NCBI RefSeq assembly: GCF_022605725.1
Contig: NC_065558.1
Span: 9,114,001 to 9,178,000 of the forward strand
Length of the DNA stretch: 64,000 nucleotides
Direction of reading: 5' to 3'
Source: Anthonomus grandis grandis
Lineage: Eukaryota; Arthropoda; Insecta; Coleoptera; Curculionidae
This document shows, piece after piece, positions 20,640 through 32,500 of this stretch; the stretch's first letter is position 1; every line of letters starts with the position of its first letter. Both the position numbers and the translations under genes were made by a program. The notes beneath the pieces were generated by a model that ran no database searches, was not told the origin of the DNA, and saw only the letters and a program-made list of their open reading frames with translations.

Positions 20640-21005
20640 GTAAGTTTATCATAAACTAATTTTGATTGATTTAGTTTTTAAAAATAAGCAAATAAATTCG
20701 CTTTTAGATCGCTCGTATTTAAGGCTGAACGAATTAGAATTTAGGGGCCTACCACTTGATGTAAGTAATATCTATATATAACGACAAAAATTACTTTTCT
20801 TATTTTCATAACTTGTTTGTAGATTAGCATTCAAGCCCTAATAAGCCTCTTTGTAATCATGTTCGGCGTCCTGAATGTAGCTGGAAACTTTAAAGAGATA
20901 AAAGCCTCTGCCGATTTAGATAATAAGTCATGGGAAACTTTTAGAAATGTAGCATCATTTTACACTTTTTGTCATAGAGGACGGTCAGTGATAAGTGATT
21001 CATAG
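20564..21005 (+). CDS. EMC5: ER membrane protein complex subunit 5 / MMGT1
   Basis: Exons 20564-20639, 20708-20760 and 20823-21005 join with GT-AG introns into exactly 104 codons (103 aa plus TAG), close to the usual size of this small protein. EMC5 is a core transmembrane subunit of the ER membrane protein complex, which inserts tail-anchored and multipass proteins; the older name is membrane magnesium transporter. Family marks are an N-terminal hydrophobic helix (residues 4-22), the conserved S-A-A-Q-H-R-S-Y block, a second helix in exon 3 (ALISLFVIMFGVLNVAG), F-K-E-I just after it, and the closing TFRNVASFYTFCHRGR. The protein is shorter at the C-terminus than vertebrate MMGT1. It is the opposite half of a head-to-head pair with SERINC. 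Confidence 0.95.
20708..20760 (+). CDS. EMC5: EMC5 exon 2
   Basis: Acceptor GCTTTTAG, donor GTAAGT. It encodes HRSYLRLNELEFRGLPLD. Confidence 0.94.
20823..21005 (+). CDS. EMC5: EMC5 exon 3
   Basis: Acceptor TTGTAG, stop TAG at 21003-21005. It holds the second transmembrane helix and the conserved C-terminal block. An AATAAA about 120 bp downstream (near 21128) is a reasonable polyadenylation signal. Confidence 0.94.
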   Translation: MSIQALISLFVIMFGVLNVAGNFKEIKASADLDNKSWETFRNVASFYTFCHRGRSVISDS

Positions 21006-21735
21006 TAAATATTTCAGGATTCTCTTAATAATCTAAGTATTCTTACCATTTTATGTTGATGTATGAAGATTGTATTTGCCTTATTGCTGTTTAGAAAGGA
21101 AATCTTGTTTAAATTACAATAATAGGAAATAAATTTTAAAATATAAATGTTTCACCTAGCTCAAAATATTGTGTCATTGAAGAGAAGTGTTACATTGCAT
21201 TACCTAGCAGATATTATTACGCAACTGTGATAAAGCACTTGCAAATGTATTGTATGCAGATAATGCAACATTTGGAACCAGAATTAACTTAGATAGGATT
21301 GTTTAAATTGAATAAATTAGTGCCAAATGGAGATAGAATTGCAATAAGATTCATTGCACTTCAAGATTACAGGGCATCTAAATATGCAGGAGTAGGAGAA
21401 TTATAAAAGGTATATGAGGACTTTATAAAAAAAAAATTAATTTTAAAAAACTTTCAAAATCTTATCTAATAGGACTTAATATACATTCAAGGAATGAAAT
21501 AAATATTCCCAGTCGTTTACTGGACTCCAATAATATAAGTTTATATTTCAGTAAATATTTACAAAGCATTTCTGATGGTTCTTTGAAAATGTTTGTCAAA
21601 ATAAGTTGAATAATACTATTCAAGTTAATTTTACATACAAATATATCCTAAAGGGTTCTATCAAATTAATGCTAAATGTTAAAGCTTTACAATCCTTTTA
21701 TAGATTTTTACATTACTTGCATAATTAATTGTTGC
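21006..21735. other. EMC5 3' flank, AT-rich
   Basis: It includes the probable EMC5 polyadenylation signal. Around 21480-21560 the plus strand reads NIPSRLLDSNNISLYFSKYL, which could be a remnant of a retrotransposon linker, but it is too isolated to call. Confidence 0.35.
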
Positions 21736-21739
21736 ATAT

Positions 21740-21873
21740 CATATATCTTACTAGTAGTGTTTTGGAAGGATTTGAGAACTTTCTCAATACCCTAGCCTCT
21801 TTCCTTGACCTCACTAAGGCATTTGATGCATTCATGCCTATAATAATTCTATATTCATGCCTATATAATATAA
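21740..21873 (+). mobile_element. Left part of an RT relic split by a later insertion
   Basis: The plus strand reads FLDLTKAFDAFMP, RT motif A. The matching downstream part (FDPEAVRLIESYL) appears after the inserted retrotransposon, at 24293. A short tandem copy of ATTCATGCCTATA lies at the junction. Confidence 0.55.
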
Positions 21874-24288
21874 AAAATAAATATAATCCTTCTATGAGTT
21901 CAAATAATTTACGGCAGTTTAACTTCAGAAAAGCAGACTTTCCACTCATGTATAATATGTTGCTTGATGGTTGTCCGTCTTGCAGTCTTCTGACGTTGAC
22001 AGCGCTAGCAAGGAATGCAAGGAACTTTACAAAAGACTTGATTCAGCTTTTGCTGCTTCAGCGCCTTTAAAACAACGAAGACGACGGCGATTTCCAGTAT
22101 GGTTTTCAAAACAAATTATTTCTACTATCTTTAAGAAGGAAAAAGCATATCGTGATTATAGATCCTCTCCAACTGAATTTAATTTTTCCAGATACAACAG
22201 GCTTCGACAGACAGTAAAATCTCAAGCCCGTGAGGCCTATAACTCATTTGTGACCCAAGCCGAGGAGAACATTGTCACTGATCCCTCATCGTTTTGGTCT
22301 TTTGTTAGAGCTAAGAAAGGTCACTCTTCACTTCCGTCTATCATGTGCGATGCCAATGGTAATTCTTTTCAAGGAAGAGAAAATATTGTGCCAGCATTTG
22401 CCAAACTTTTTCAGAATGCCTATAAAGATCCAATCAACCTCGCAGAAACCTATCCTCCTTCTAATTCCTCTGATCTCATTGACATTCTTCCATCAATTAC
22501 CACTGAGGAAATTATTGCTGCTAGTCGGAGGCTAAAAAATAAGTTGACAGCCGGTCGAGATGGTGTTCCAAGTTTTGTGGCTAAAAACTGCATGTTTGTC
22601 CTTTGTCAGCCTTTACGTCATATTTTTAACCTTACTTTGAAAACTGGCAAATTTCCAGGCTTCTGGAAATTTGCTAAAGTAATACCAATTCACAAAAAAG
22701 ACGATATAAACAGAATCAACAACTACCGACCTATCTCCATACTTTGCAGTTTTTCCAAAACTTTTGAAACTATTGTTTATAACAGAATTCTTCCCCAAGT
22801 TAAATCACTACTCTCTATAGATCAGCACGGTTTTATTCCTAAAGGGTCTTGCATCACTAATCTCTGTAATGTGACTCATTTTATTTCTTTAGCCCTCGAT
22901 AGAAAAAGTCAGGTTGATGTGATGTATACTGATTTCAGCAAGGCTTTCGATCAGATAAACCATAGCATTCTGCTGGAAAAATTGAACAAGCAATTCAACT
23001 TCTCAAAAAGGCTAATTTCGTTGCTTTTGTCATACCTTATTGACCGTCTACAGTTTGTTGATGTGGAAGGTTGCAGATCTAATATCTTTGTTTTAACTTC
23101 TGGAGTCCCACAGGGATCCAATCTCGGCTTACTTCTTTTTATCTTTTATATTAATGATCTTATAGAATTGATTTCCTGCCTTAAACTAGCTTATGCTGAT
23201 GATCTGAAAATATTCTGGTGTATCAATAGTATCTTGGACTGCTTGTTCTTACAGAGTAACTTGGACCTAATTAGGGGGTAGTGCAGTCGAAATCCGTTAT
23301 GTCTTAATATCTCGAAATGCTGTGTGATCTCCTTTCACCGAACCAAGGATCCTGTTTTGTTTAATTACAATATAGACAATCAAATCCTCTGTAGAAGTAC
23401 TTCTATTAAAGATCTAGGGGTTGTATTCGACGATAGGCTCACATTTGTGCCACATATTGAACAGACAGTGTTGCTCGTTGAAAACCTCCTCGTTGAAACT
23501 TCTGGGTTTTGTCATTCGAAATAGCCGACTCTTTAACAACTCAAACTCAATAAAACTATTGTACTTTTCCTTTGTTAGATCAAGACTGGAATACGGTTCC
23601 TTGGTGTGGTGTCCTTTCTATGAATGCCATGTTGGCTACATTGAGAGTGTTCAGAGAAGGGTTTTAAAGTTTCTTATGTTTCGTGAGGATGGAATATATC
23701 CTGTTAGGGGACATGATTATGATCTAATGTTAGGTAGATTTAATCTGCAATCTCTGGCCATGAGGAGAACAATTCATTTTGTAACATTCTTATGGAAGTT
23801 GGTCAATAATGAAATAAATTCTCTTCCTCTCTTGAACGATATTCTATTTCATGTACCACGATTTGCTTCTAGAGCAAATATTACTTTTGCTTTAGATCGC
23901 GCCAGAACTAACATTAGGTTTCAGGATCCCGTATATCAAATGTGCAGAATTTTTAATTCAGTATCATCAACCTGTGACATATTTGTATGCTCCATAAAGG
24001 ATCTAGTTTGGTCTCTGACAAACCAACAGTTACCATAATTCCTTTTCTCTTCCTTTTTTCCCTTGTCCCATGAATCCCTTTCTTTGTTCATTCTAATGTT
24101 AATTTACATCTCCTTTAATTTTGATATATACATGATGTTACTATAGTAATTTAAGTTTTCCTTATTTTTCTTTCTTTTTGTTATTTAATTTATAGTAATT
24201 TAATACTTGTTTACACTTTCAAAACATTAATTGTAGATGTTCCTGTAACTGGGCTTTGCCTGTTGGAAAAAAACTGCTAAATAAATAA
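21874..24288 (+). mobile_element. Non-LTR retrotransposon, (TAAA)n-tail lineage, copy 1, 5' truncated
   Basis: Sequence from ATATAATCCTTCTATGAG to the tail matches copy 2 (40495-42524) nearly base for base. It keeps the linker, the full RT domain and the C-terminal region but lacks ORF1 and the endonuclease. Breaks seen: the tail of the endonuclease-linker frame is shifted near 21970, a TGG codon has become TAG (23279-23281), and there is a frameshift near 23470. It ends with AACTGCTAAATAAATAAATA. It is inserted into an older RT relic. Confidence 0.9.
21971..23281 (+). pseudogene. Reverse transcriptase ORF of copy 1
   Basis: A 436-codon open frame starts within the linker (SSDVDSASKECKELYKRL) with a basic patch QRRRRRFPVWFSKQI. 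RT motifs in order: TAGRDGVPSFVAKNC, VIPIHKKDDINRINNYRPIS, VMYTDFSKAFDQINHSILL (motif A), TSGVPQGSNLGLLLFIFY (motif B) and LAYADDLKIFW (motif C), so both catalytic blocks are intact. The frame stops at a TAG where copy 2 has TGG, and C-terminal frames follow to 24038. The activity would need the missing 5' half. Confidence 0.88.
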
Positions 24289-24292
24289 ATAA

Positions 24293-24980
24293 TTTTGATC
24301 CTGAAGCAGTTAGGTTGATTGAGTCGTACCTGTGAAACAGAGTTCAATATGTTTGCTTTAATCAGAATAAATCTGATATTATTGATTTGTTATTGGTCAC
24401 AACTGTAAAACCCTTTTTTGAAATGACTGTATATGAAACATGTAAGACAACATCAACTTTCAGATAAAAACACGATGTTACAATGATTTTTGACAATAAT
24501 AAATATTCTCTTAAATAAACTTTACTGGACTGATGATTTGTTTACCGATATCATTGATTATCACCAAGCTATACAATATCTACAAAACGTTCTTAATAAT
24601 TTTAATTAATGATATATTTCTCAACCTCGATAAGTGTAAGTACATTTGTATAAGTGACAAAAGGAACAATCCAGTATTAAATACCTACAAAATTGACGTG
24701 AGATTGAATTTTGAGACATTGGATTCAAAATTATCATTTAGTCATCACATTGGATATTGCTGTATAATAAGGCATATGAAATGCTTGTCTTTTTGAAGAG
24801 ACATACTCAAGGCTACAGGTCTCCATACTCGAATCAACACTTCTTAATATAAATAAATTCCTTATGTCCTCTAAGGTTAAATGGCCAAATTAAGTTATAT
24901 AAGCAGATACCATTTTAGTATATTTTGGTCGTAATATTACAGACAGTGTGTAAATTAGGAATATCTAGTGATTTGGTTAA
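24293..24980 (+). mobile_element. Right part of the RT relic split by copy 1
   Basis: FDPEAVRLIESYL-stop-NRVQYVCFN continues the palm domain begun at 21740, and LDSKLSFSHHI near 24725 is the usual downstream motif. It is heavily mutated. Confidence 0.55.
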
Positions 24981-25365
24981 AGTACAAAATTACACTAAAA
25001 TTATGTTATATGATGATAGGGAAGGAAAATGCATATTGTCATGAAACCTGCATATTAATAGTATTAGGACAAAAATATTACTCTTTGTAATACTAATATA
25101 AATACTGTAATATTACCCCTTAGGAATTCTTACTATTCTATATTATAAGGCCTACAAAATAAAGGCATAAAAAACATGTACTATTTACATTTCTACCCTA
25201 CCCACAATTTATACAAGGGAGAACCTTGAAACTTAAGACAACATTAAGAAATTCAAATTACTTGTTTATATTATATTGTATATATATTATAAATAAAACC
25301 AAAGATTTCTGTATCAAATTTTTTAATGTGAATAGTATCCATTCTTACTCCACTAGGCAAAAGAA
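24981..25365. other. AT-rich intergenic, no feature recognised
   Basis: Possibly more of the same RT relic; nothing is readable. Confidence 0.3.
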
Positions 25366-25369
25366 TAAA

Positions 25370-25700
25370 TTTCATAGGTCAAAGTAATATCGGATTAAAC
25401 TCTGTTGATCATTATGGTGCTAAGTTATATGATGGCTTACCAGTAAATATAAGAAATGTCCGCCAACAGAGTTTTATTTAAAAAAAATTAAAGACACTTC
25501 AGTCACCTCTGTAAATTAATAACATTGTTATGTCATGGAATTACTTAGGTTAGTTACTTTTTTTCATCTTGACTACATAGGGATATTAAACTTGCTTTCT
25601 GTATTTAAAGTAAGCCGATTATTAGGAAATGATCATGACATGTATCTGCTTGAGATTAATAAAGCTATTTTAAAAGAAAACAATATTGTAATAATGTCGT
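25370..25700 (+). mobile_element. Non-LTR 3' end relic
   Basis: The plus strand reads SNIGLNSVDHYGAKLYDGLP then VNIRNVRQQSF, matching the C-terminal GxKLYNxLP region of non-LTR reverse transcriptases. AATAAAGCTATTTT near 25660 resembles the tail of the AATAAAG lineage. Confidence 0.45.
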
Positions 25701-26350
25701 TACTATAAAACTATTAAGTTAGACGATAATTAGAAAACTAACCCAGGGTTTGGTCTCTCTATCATGTGACACATATTGATAACATTGAGCATACTCAAAA
25801 GTCAAACTAAATTTCTACAATACATTGGTTTTAAACTCCCCATTCTTTAAAAAAATTAAATGTTACTCCGACATACTTCTTGTTTTCAAATTGGTTAATT
25901 CTCATACTAACTCCAGATCTTCTGCAAGTTTTAAAACTTTCATGCTCCTATCATCACCATACGTGAAAGTAATATATTTTATCCATACTCTCACCACACT
26001 TTGTATGGTCGTCAACATTCAATATTTTAATGTTATAATGCGCTACCTTAAGGTTGACTTATTAAATAAATAAATAACGAGTTATTTAGAGGTCACAAAA
26101 AAAAAGGCATAAATTTCATTGTTTGGACAGAACCACATTTATTTTTAAATTTCAATGTACAAGTCAGATGTAAAATTATATACATTTTCAAATTCTACTA
26201 TTTGAAAAAAAATGTGTGCTCAAAAATGCCTAAAGTGTATAAGTCAATGCTCAAATGGTAAAATGCAACTCGTCGTCAATACGTACGTATATGGGTTCAC
26301 ACACTTTCAGAACAGGGAAAAATGTCAACAGTCCAAAAAAGTGTGAAATC
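25701..26350. other. Intergenic and Bmcp 3' untranslated region
   Basis: EMC5 and Bmcp converge on this side. On the minus strand an AATAAA about 200 bp past the Bmcp stop (near 26144) is a plausible polyadenylation signal. Confidence 0.4.
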
Positions 26351-26560
26351 TCAATAAAGGTGTTTTAGTTGTTCATATGTAATGAAGAAAATTATATTCC
26401 AAGGCCCCATGCGGAATAGTGTGGGAATAAAGCCTTTGTAAAATGCCCAAAAGCCTTCGTTTTTGAAGGTTTGCACAAAACAGTCTAAAGTTCCTGTGTA
26501 GAGGTGATACGGGACGGCTATTCCTGCTGTTTTCAGCTTCCTTTGATTCATAAGACGAGT
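26351..26560 (-). CDS. Bmcp: Bmcp coding exon 5 (C-terminus)
   Basis: Acceptor AAATTTTAG. It encodes TRLMNQRKLKTAG through YHLYTGTLDCFVQTFKNEG to the last helix and LKHLY-stop (TGA at 26353-26351). Confidence 0.93.
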   Translation of the reverse strand, partial: TRLMNQRKLKTAGIAVPYHLYTGTLDCFVQTFKNEGFWAFYKGFIPTLFRMGPWNIIFFITYEQLKHLY

Positions 26561-29500
26561 CTAAAATTTGATTTTAGTTAACTGTAAGGTCGCATAGTGT
26601 TTTCTTGCAAATCAGCTATGTGCATATTTGCAAGGTCCTTACCCGAACGACGTCAACCGGTGTGGAAGCAATAGCACTTCCCAAACTGGCAAAAAGACTA
26701 GAAAGAAAATGATTTGAGGTAGTATCTCCTAAAACATTCATAAGATGACTCTTGCAAAAGTCATATACTGGCAATTCTACAGCAGCAATGACTGCTGCCC
26801 TTTGGGCAGTAGGACTAACTCCCTAAAAAATAATTTAACTTTTAATATGTTGCTAGTAGAATTTCCAAATTTAAAAAAATCTTGAGAATTTATAAGAAAA
26901 ATAGAGAGTGTTTTACAATATTGTTTTCCTATACAACCCACCTAGTACAGGCTTATTTAATTTGCTGGTTATTTTTGCTAGAACAAATAGTTATAAAATT
27001 TGAGAATAAAAATTGAATTAAGATTTAAATATCTTGATTTTTAATTTTTCAATAATTCTCTGTTTATATGATTTTTTTATTTTACACATATAATATTCTA
27101 GTTAAATATTAATAAAATTGTTGTGTTTAGAAGACTTACATTTTCAAAATTTAGTGGTTCTATGAATTTTCCAAAAAATTAGTTTTCTTCCTTAAAGTTA
27201 AAAATAATAAAGTATGAATAAATTCTAACATTTAATATAGTTATTTTTTCTGCTTCCTGACTCACAGATATACAGTATTGGACAAAAATTAAGCGACGCT
27301 ATAATATTCCTAAAAAACTTTGTGACTGTACCTCGTATAATTAGGAACAATTTTGTAGTATCAGTACATACCTTAGTTTGTTAATCGTATTTAAACATTC
27401 TTTGGCTCTTGTGATGAATAGCAAGAGATTAGTAAATTGTTGTATGTTTTTATGCATTTTTTCATGGACAAAAATAAAGCGACTTGATCGATATTGTTCA
27501 TACCATTAGTAGATAAACATCGGTTTTGGTCGGTATCAAATCTATATTTTGTTTAAAAATGCCTCGTGGTAAAAGTTTTTTTATTGATCTTAAAGAAAGA
27601 ATTATTGCATCGTATAAGATGGGAACACCACAATACGTAATAAAACAAGATCTAAGGGTTTCAAAATCTGTTGTGTCGGACAGTGTCAGGACCATTCAGA
27701 ACTATCGAATTAGAGGAAAAGTAGTTAACCGAAAACAGACGGGTAGACCAAGAAAAACTTCAAAGAAACTGGATAGAAAAATTAAAAGGATCTCCCAGGC
27801 AAATTCTGGCTGAAGCTGGGGGGCTCTAATGTTTCCTCTCGAATGATACAGCGCAGACTAGTTGAAGCAGGCTTAAAAGCATGCAAACCTGCCAAAAAAC
27901 CGCTTCTTAGTAAGAAGAATATTAAAGCACATCTTCTGTTTGCAGAACAACATGCTCACTGGACACCAGAGCAATGGAAAAAAGTGCTTTTTAGTGATGA
28001 GTCAAAGTTTAATTTGTATAAAAGTGATGGTGTTCAATATGTTCGTCGTATTGCAGGTAAAAGACTTGACCCAAGTCCCAAAGTATGTCCAAGGTACTGT
28101 AAAACATGGAGGAGGCTACGTGTTAGTGTGGGGTTGTTTCTCTGGCTATGAAATGGACCCAATTTACCAAATGGAGGGCATTATGGATAGGTTTAAGTAT
28201 AAATATATCCTTGAAAATGTCATGCTACCTTATACGGAATGGAATATGCCACTACGTTTTGTTTTCCAACACGACAATGATCCAAGTTCCATTCAAATGA
28301 TCCATTCTTAAATGGCCAGCCCAATCGCCCGATCTTAACCCGATCGAAAACCTGTGGGAAATTGTGGATAGGCAACTTAGAAGTAAAACCTATAAAAACA
28401 AAGAGTACATTTTTGAAGAAATTTTAAAAAAATATTGATCAAGATATAATTGATAATTTAATTTCTTCCATGCCTCAAAGGTGCCGCCAGGTAATCGCAA
28501 ATAAAGGCTTGTGGACTAAATATTGAGGGCGCAATCTAATAATGTTTTCTTTTATTTTTATTGTAAGCGTCGCTTAATTTTTGTCGTATAGAAATATTTA
28601 ACTTTTCTTTTTCTTTTTATGATCTTGTTTATCTTGTTTTTTAATAAAAGAAAAAAACTGTATCCTCGCTCTATTTTTGTCCGATACTGTATATACTGTA
28701 AATATTTATGTTGGTGCATATAAGAGATTGTATTATAGAGTCACTTTCCACTTCGCGAGTATATCTTGAGGAGCAACTTATAAAACAAATTTAAAAACTA
28801 TCTTCTAAAAATATTTTTATAGAAAGAATAAACTCTATCCCACTATGTATAGAGAAGAGAAAACTGACATGACAATTAATCATTGCCGAAAGTATTTGGC
28901 ATTTGCAATAATTAAATTATTTATCTCCTCAATTTTACAATTTACTTCTGACTGAAATGAGAAAAATAAATAATAAAAAACCAAACATAAAAATAAATCT
29001 AGGTTTAAGCTCAATGAGGAAATAAGAAGTAATTATAATAATTTGTAAAAATTGGTTTATTTTTGGATTTGGTTAGTTTTCAAATTTATTTTATTTGTAT
29101 AAGAAATTATGTTTGTATTTATTGGGCAGGCATTAAGTTTACATTAAGTTAGTAAATATCTGCTTTCCCTTGGTTAGACTTAAATCCAAGAGACGAAAAC
29201 CATGGATCACTGCGGGACTAAAAACATCTGCCCAAAATTTGCGATGCTTACCAAGACTTCGCAAATCTATTGACAATCAATTCATCAGGTCTTATTTTCA
29301 GGACTATCGGAAAATTTATAGGCATCTGATTAAAGTCAGAAAGGAACTGTACAATGAGCGCTTTGATTCGTCCGGTAAGAGACAGAAGGAAAGTTGGTTA
29401 ATCATTAACGAATGTAGGGTCTTCTCGTCGGCGGTTGGTTGAATCGGACTTGGGGCCCGATGATTTCAATGACTATTTTTCTAATATTGCTGAGAAGTTA

Positions 29501-32500
29501 CTGGAAGCAGTTCCCAGTGACGGCGATCCATTGCAGTATCTTAATCGGAATGCTATCAACCAATCATTCTTTTTCCAACCTGTAGATGCCACCGAGGTCC
29601 TAGAAACAATTCAGTGCTTGAAGAATCATAGGTTTTCGGGTTCCGATGGTATCTCTTCACGTCTGCTGTCACTTCTGCCTGCGAGCGCTTTAGCTGCTTT
29701 GGTATGGGCAATCATTCAATCATTTCTTCAGGGCGAGTTCCCATCCTGTTTAAAGGAAGCTATGATTATCCCTCTTCATAAGGGTGGTAGCTTAGACCGA
29801 CCCTCTAACTTCCGCCCCATATCAATTTTGTCTACCCTCTCCAAGGTTCTTGAGCGGCTTGCAAAAAAGAGAATTGTCTCTTTTTTGACCAAAAACGATG
29901 TGCTATTCCCTAATCAGTATGGATTTCAGTCATCTAAGGGCACACAGGATGCCATTTTCAGATACTTTGGATTTCAGATACTATTTGTTGGGTCCTATTT
30001 TATTTTTATTATATGTTAATGACTTAAGCTCTCTATCACTGCATGGACTAGTGGTTCAGTTTGCCGATGATACTACAATTCTGTGGCATAACAAAGATCA
30101 AAAAGTAGTCAGATCTCTCATAGTAGAGGACCTTCACAAAATTAAAGAGTGATGCATCTGCAATAAGCTTGTATTCAATGTTGATAAGACTTTTGTTCTG
30201 GGCTTTAAGTGTAATGTAGAGGGTTTTTTGTTTGATGAGCAGAGTCCACTACATGGTAGGGATTATTGTCGATTTCTCGGCCTCTTCATTGATGAGAGTT
30301 TAAGGTTTGACAACCACGTTTTGGGCCTCGCTGCTAAACTTTCTTCTGGTTGTTTTGCAGTCAGGGTTGCCAGACATGAGTGAGTTGGGGGGGTTGTTTG
30401 CTCGTTCAGTTTATTTCGCCTTAATAGACTCTCATATCCGTTATGGGTTGCCATTTTGGGGTTTGTGCTCCAAGGGACTCCTTAACATAATTTTTACTAT
30501 TCAGATAAAAGCATTAAGGTATCTGTGTGGTGTTGGTCTGAGAGTCTCTTGTAAACCTCTTTTTGTAGCTGAAAGAATTTTAACAGTTTTCTCACTCTTT
30601 ATATTGGAAACTGCAACACTCATACATAAGTCCGTAAGTCCACCATCCTACACCAGTCATAATACTCGTCAAGTGGGCAACTTATCTCTTCCAATCCCCA
30701 CCTCCTCACTTATGAGAAACTCTCTTATATTTATTAGTCGTAAAAATATTTAATCATGTTCCTTTTTCGATTAGGACTGTTACAGACCTTAAAAAGTATT
30801 TTAACGACTCATTTTAATTTAAAAATAATTAGGTGATAATTAAGAGAAATTAATAAGATTAAATAGGTGAATTGGTAGCTGATCCGGAAAGGATTGCGGA
30901 GGCTTTCTCTCAGCATTTTAAATTATACCCTAATCCCGGCAACAAGGTTCGTGGGCAGATAGTGGATGATGTGCTATGTCCGGACACTTTATACCTGTTT
31001 CCTACAAGTGAACAAAAAATCTTCAATATTATTATGCATTTACCCAATAAATATTCATCAGGACTGGACGAAGTGCCTGTTTTCTTACTAAAAAAAATTG
31101 CTAGCCTTATCAAAAAGCCATTAAATGTAATAGTAAACTGTTGTTTTGAAACAGGCATATTCCCTAACCAACTTAAAAAGGCAAAAATAGTACCAGTACT
31201 TAAAAAGGGTAGCCCTCAAGAAATAAAAAACTACAGACCGGTATCACTACTTCCGTCGGTGTCGAAGATCTTTGAGAGATCGATCTACAGTAGGCTTGTT
31301 GAGTTCTTAGAACAAAAAAGAGTTTTTTCTGCGAGTCAGCATGGTTTTAGGAAATCAAAATCTACAGAATTAGCAATCTTTAAAACAATAGAATTTATTG
31401 CAAATCAAATTGATAAAAACGAACAGGTAGCTGGCCTGTATTTCGATCTTTCAAGGGCCTTTGACACTATTGATAATGAAATTCTTTTCCTTACATTAGA
31501 AAAATATGACATTAGAGGTCAGGGTTTACAACTTTTAAAATCTTATTTAAATAACAGAGAGCAAATTGTTGGTGTCACAGATGGGGGGAAAACGACATAC
31601 TGTCTTCCAGCAAAGCTAACACAGGGAGTATCCCGGGGTTCTATTTTGGGCCCTGTGTTATTCTTTTTGTATGTTAATAACCTAAATGCAAATATATTAG
31701 CTGATATAGTTAGTCAGTTCGCTGATGACTCATCAGTGCTGCAAAGCGGTTCCACCCAGAATGTGATCTCAATAAAATGCTCTCAAGCAGCTGAACAAAT
31801 GAAAAAATGGTGTGAAGAAAAAAAACTTAAATTAAATACTAAAAAAAACTGGCCTGCTTACATTTTCTAAATTCAAAAAAGACACATCACTCTATGTAAA
31901 ACTTAATGGAAGGTCTATAGAGTGTTTGAGCAGTATTAAATTCTTGGGTATACACTTGGATGGATGTCTTAGTTACGAAAAACACATAAATTACTTAACA
32001 TCAAAACTGAGCAGCCTCTGTGGTCTTATTCGTAGACTCAGGGATCAACTATCAATAGAAACCATTAAGATTTTTTACTTTTCAAACATTCAGTCAGTGC
32101 TGAATTATGGCATCATGTTTTGGGGTAGTGGAAGGGATGCCCAAAATATTTTTAAGGCACAAAAACGAATAATTCGGTGCATATTTGGACTCAACCTTCT
32201 AGTTATTAATATATTATCTATGGGACTCACTCCCAAAACATCATGTGAGGAGTATTTTGATGGTTTCGGTGTACTTACTGCCCCATCACTATACTTCTTA
32301 TCACTTGTCACATGTTTATTAAGCATCCTCAGTTGTTTCCAACAAATCAGGATGGGTACTCACGAGACATAACAAGAAACAGAGAAGCTCTTGGAATACC
32401 TGCACACGGGTCAGCTTTCTTTGAAAGAAGCCCAACTTACCGAGCAGTAAAGGCATACCACATGTTACCGGTGGGTCTGCGACAGATTCAGAGCCGTAAC

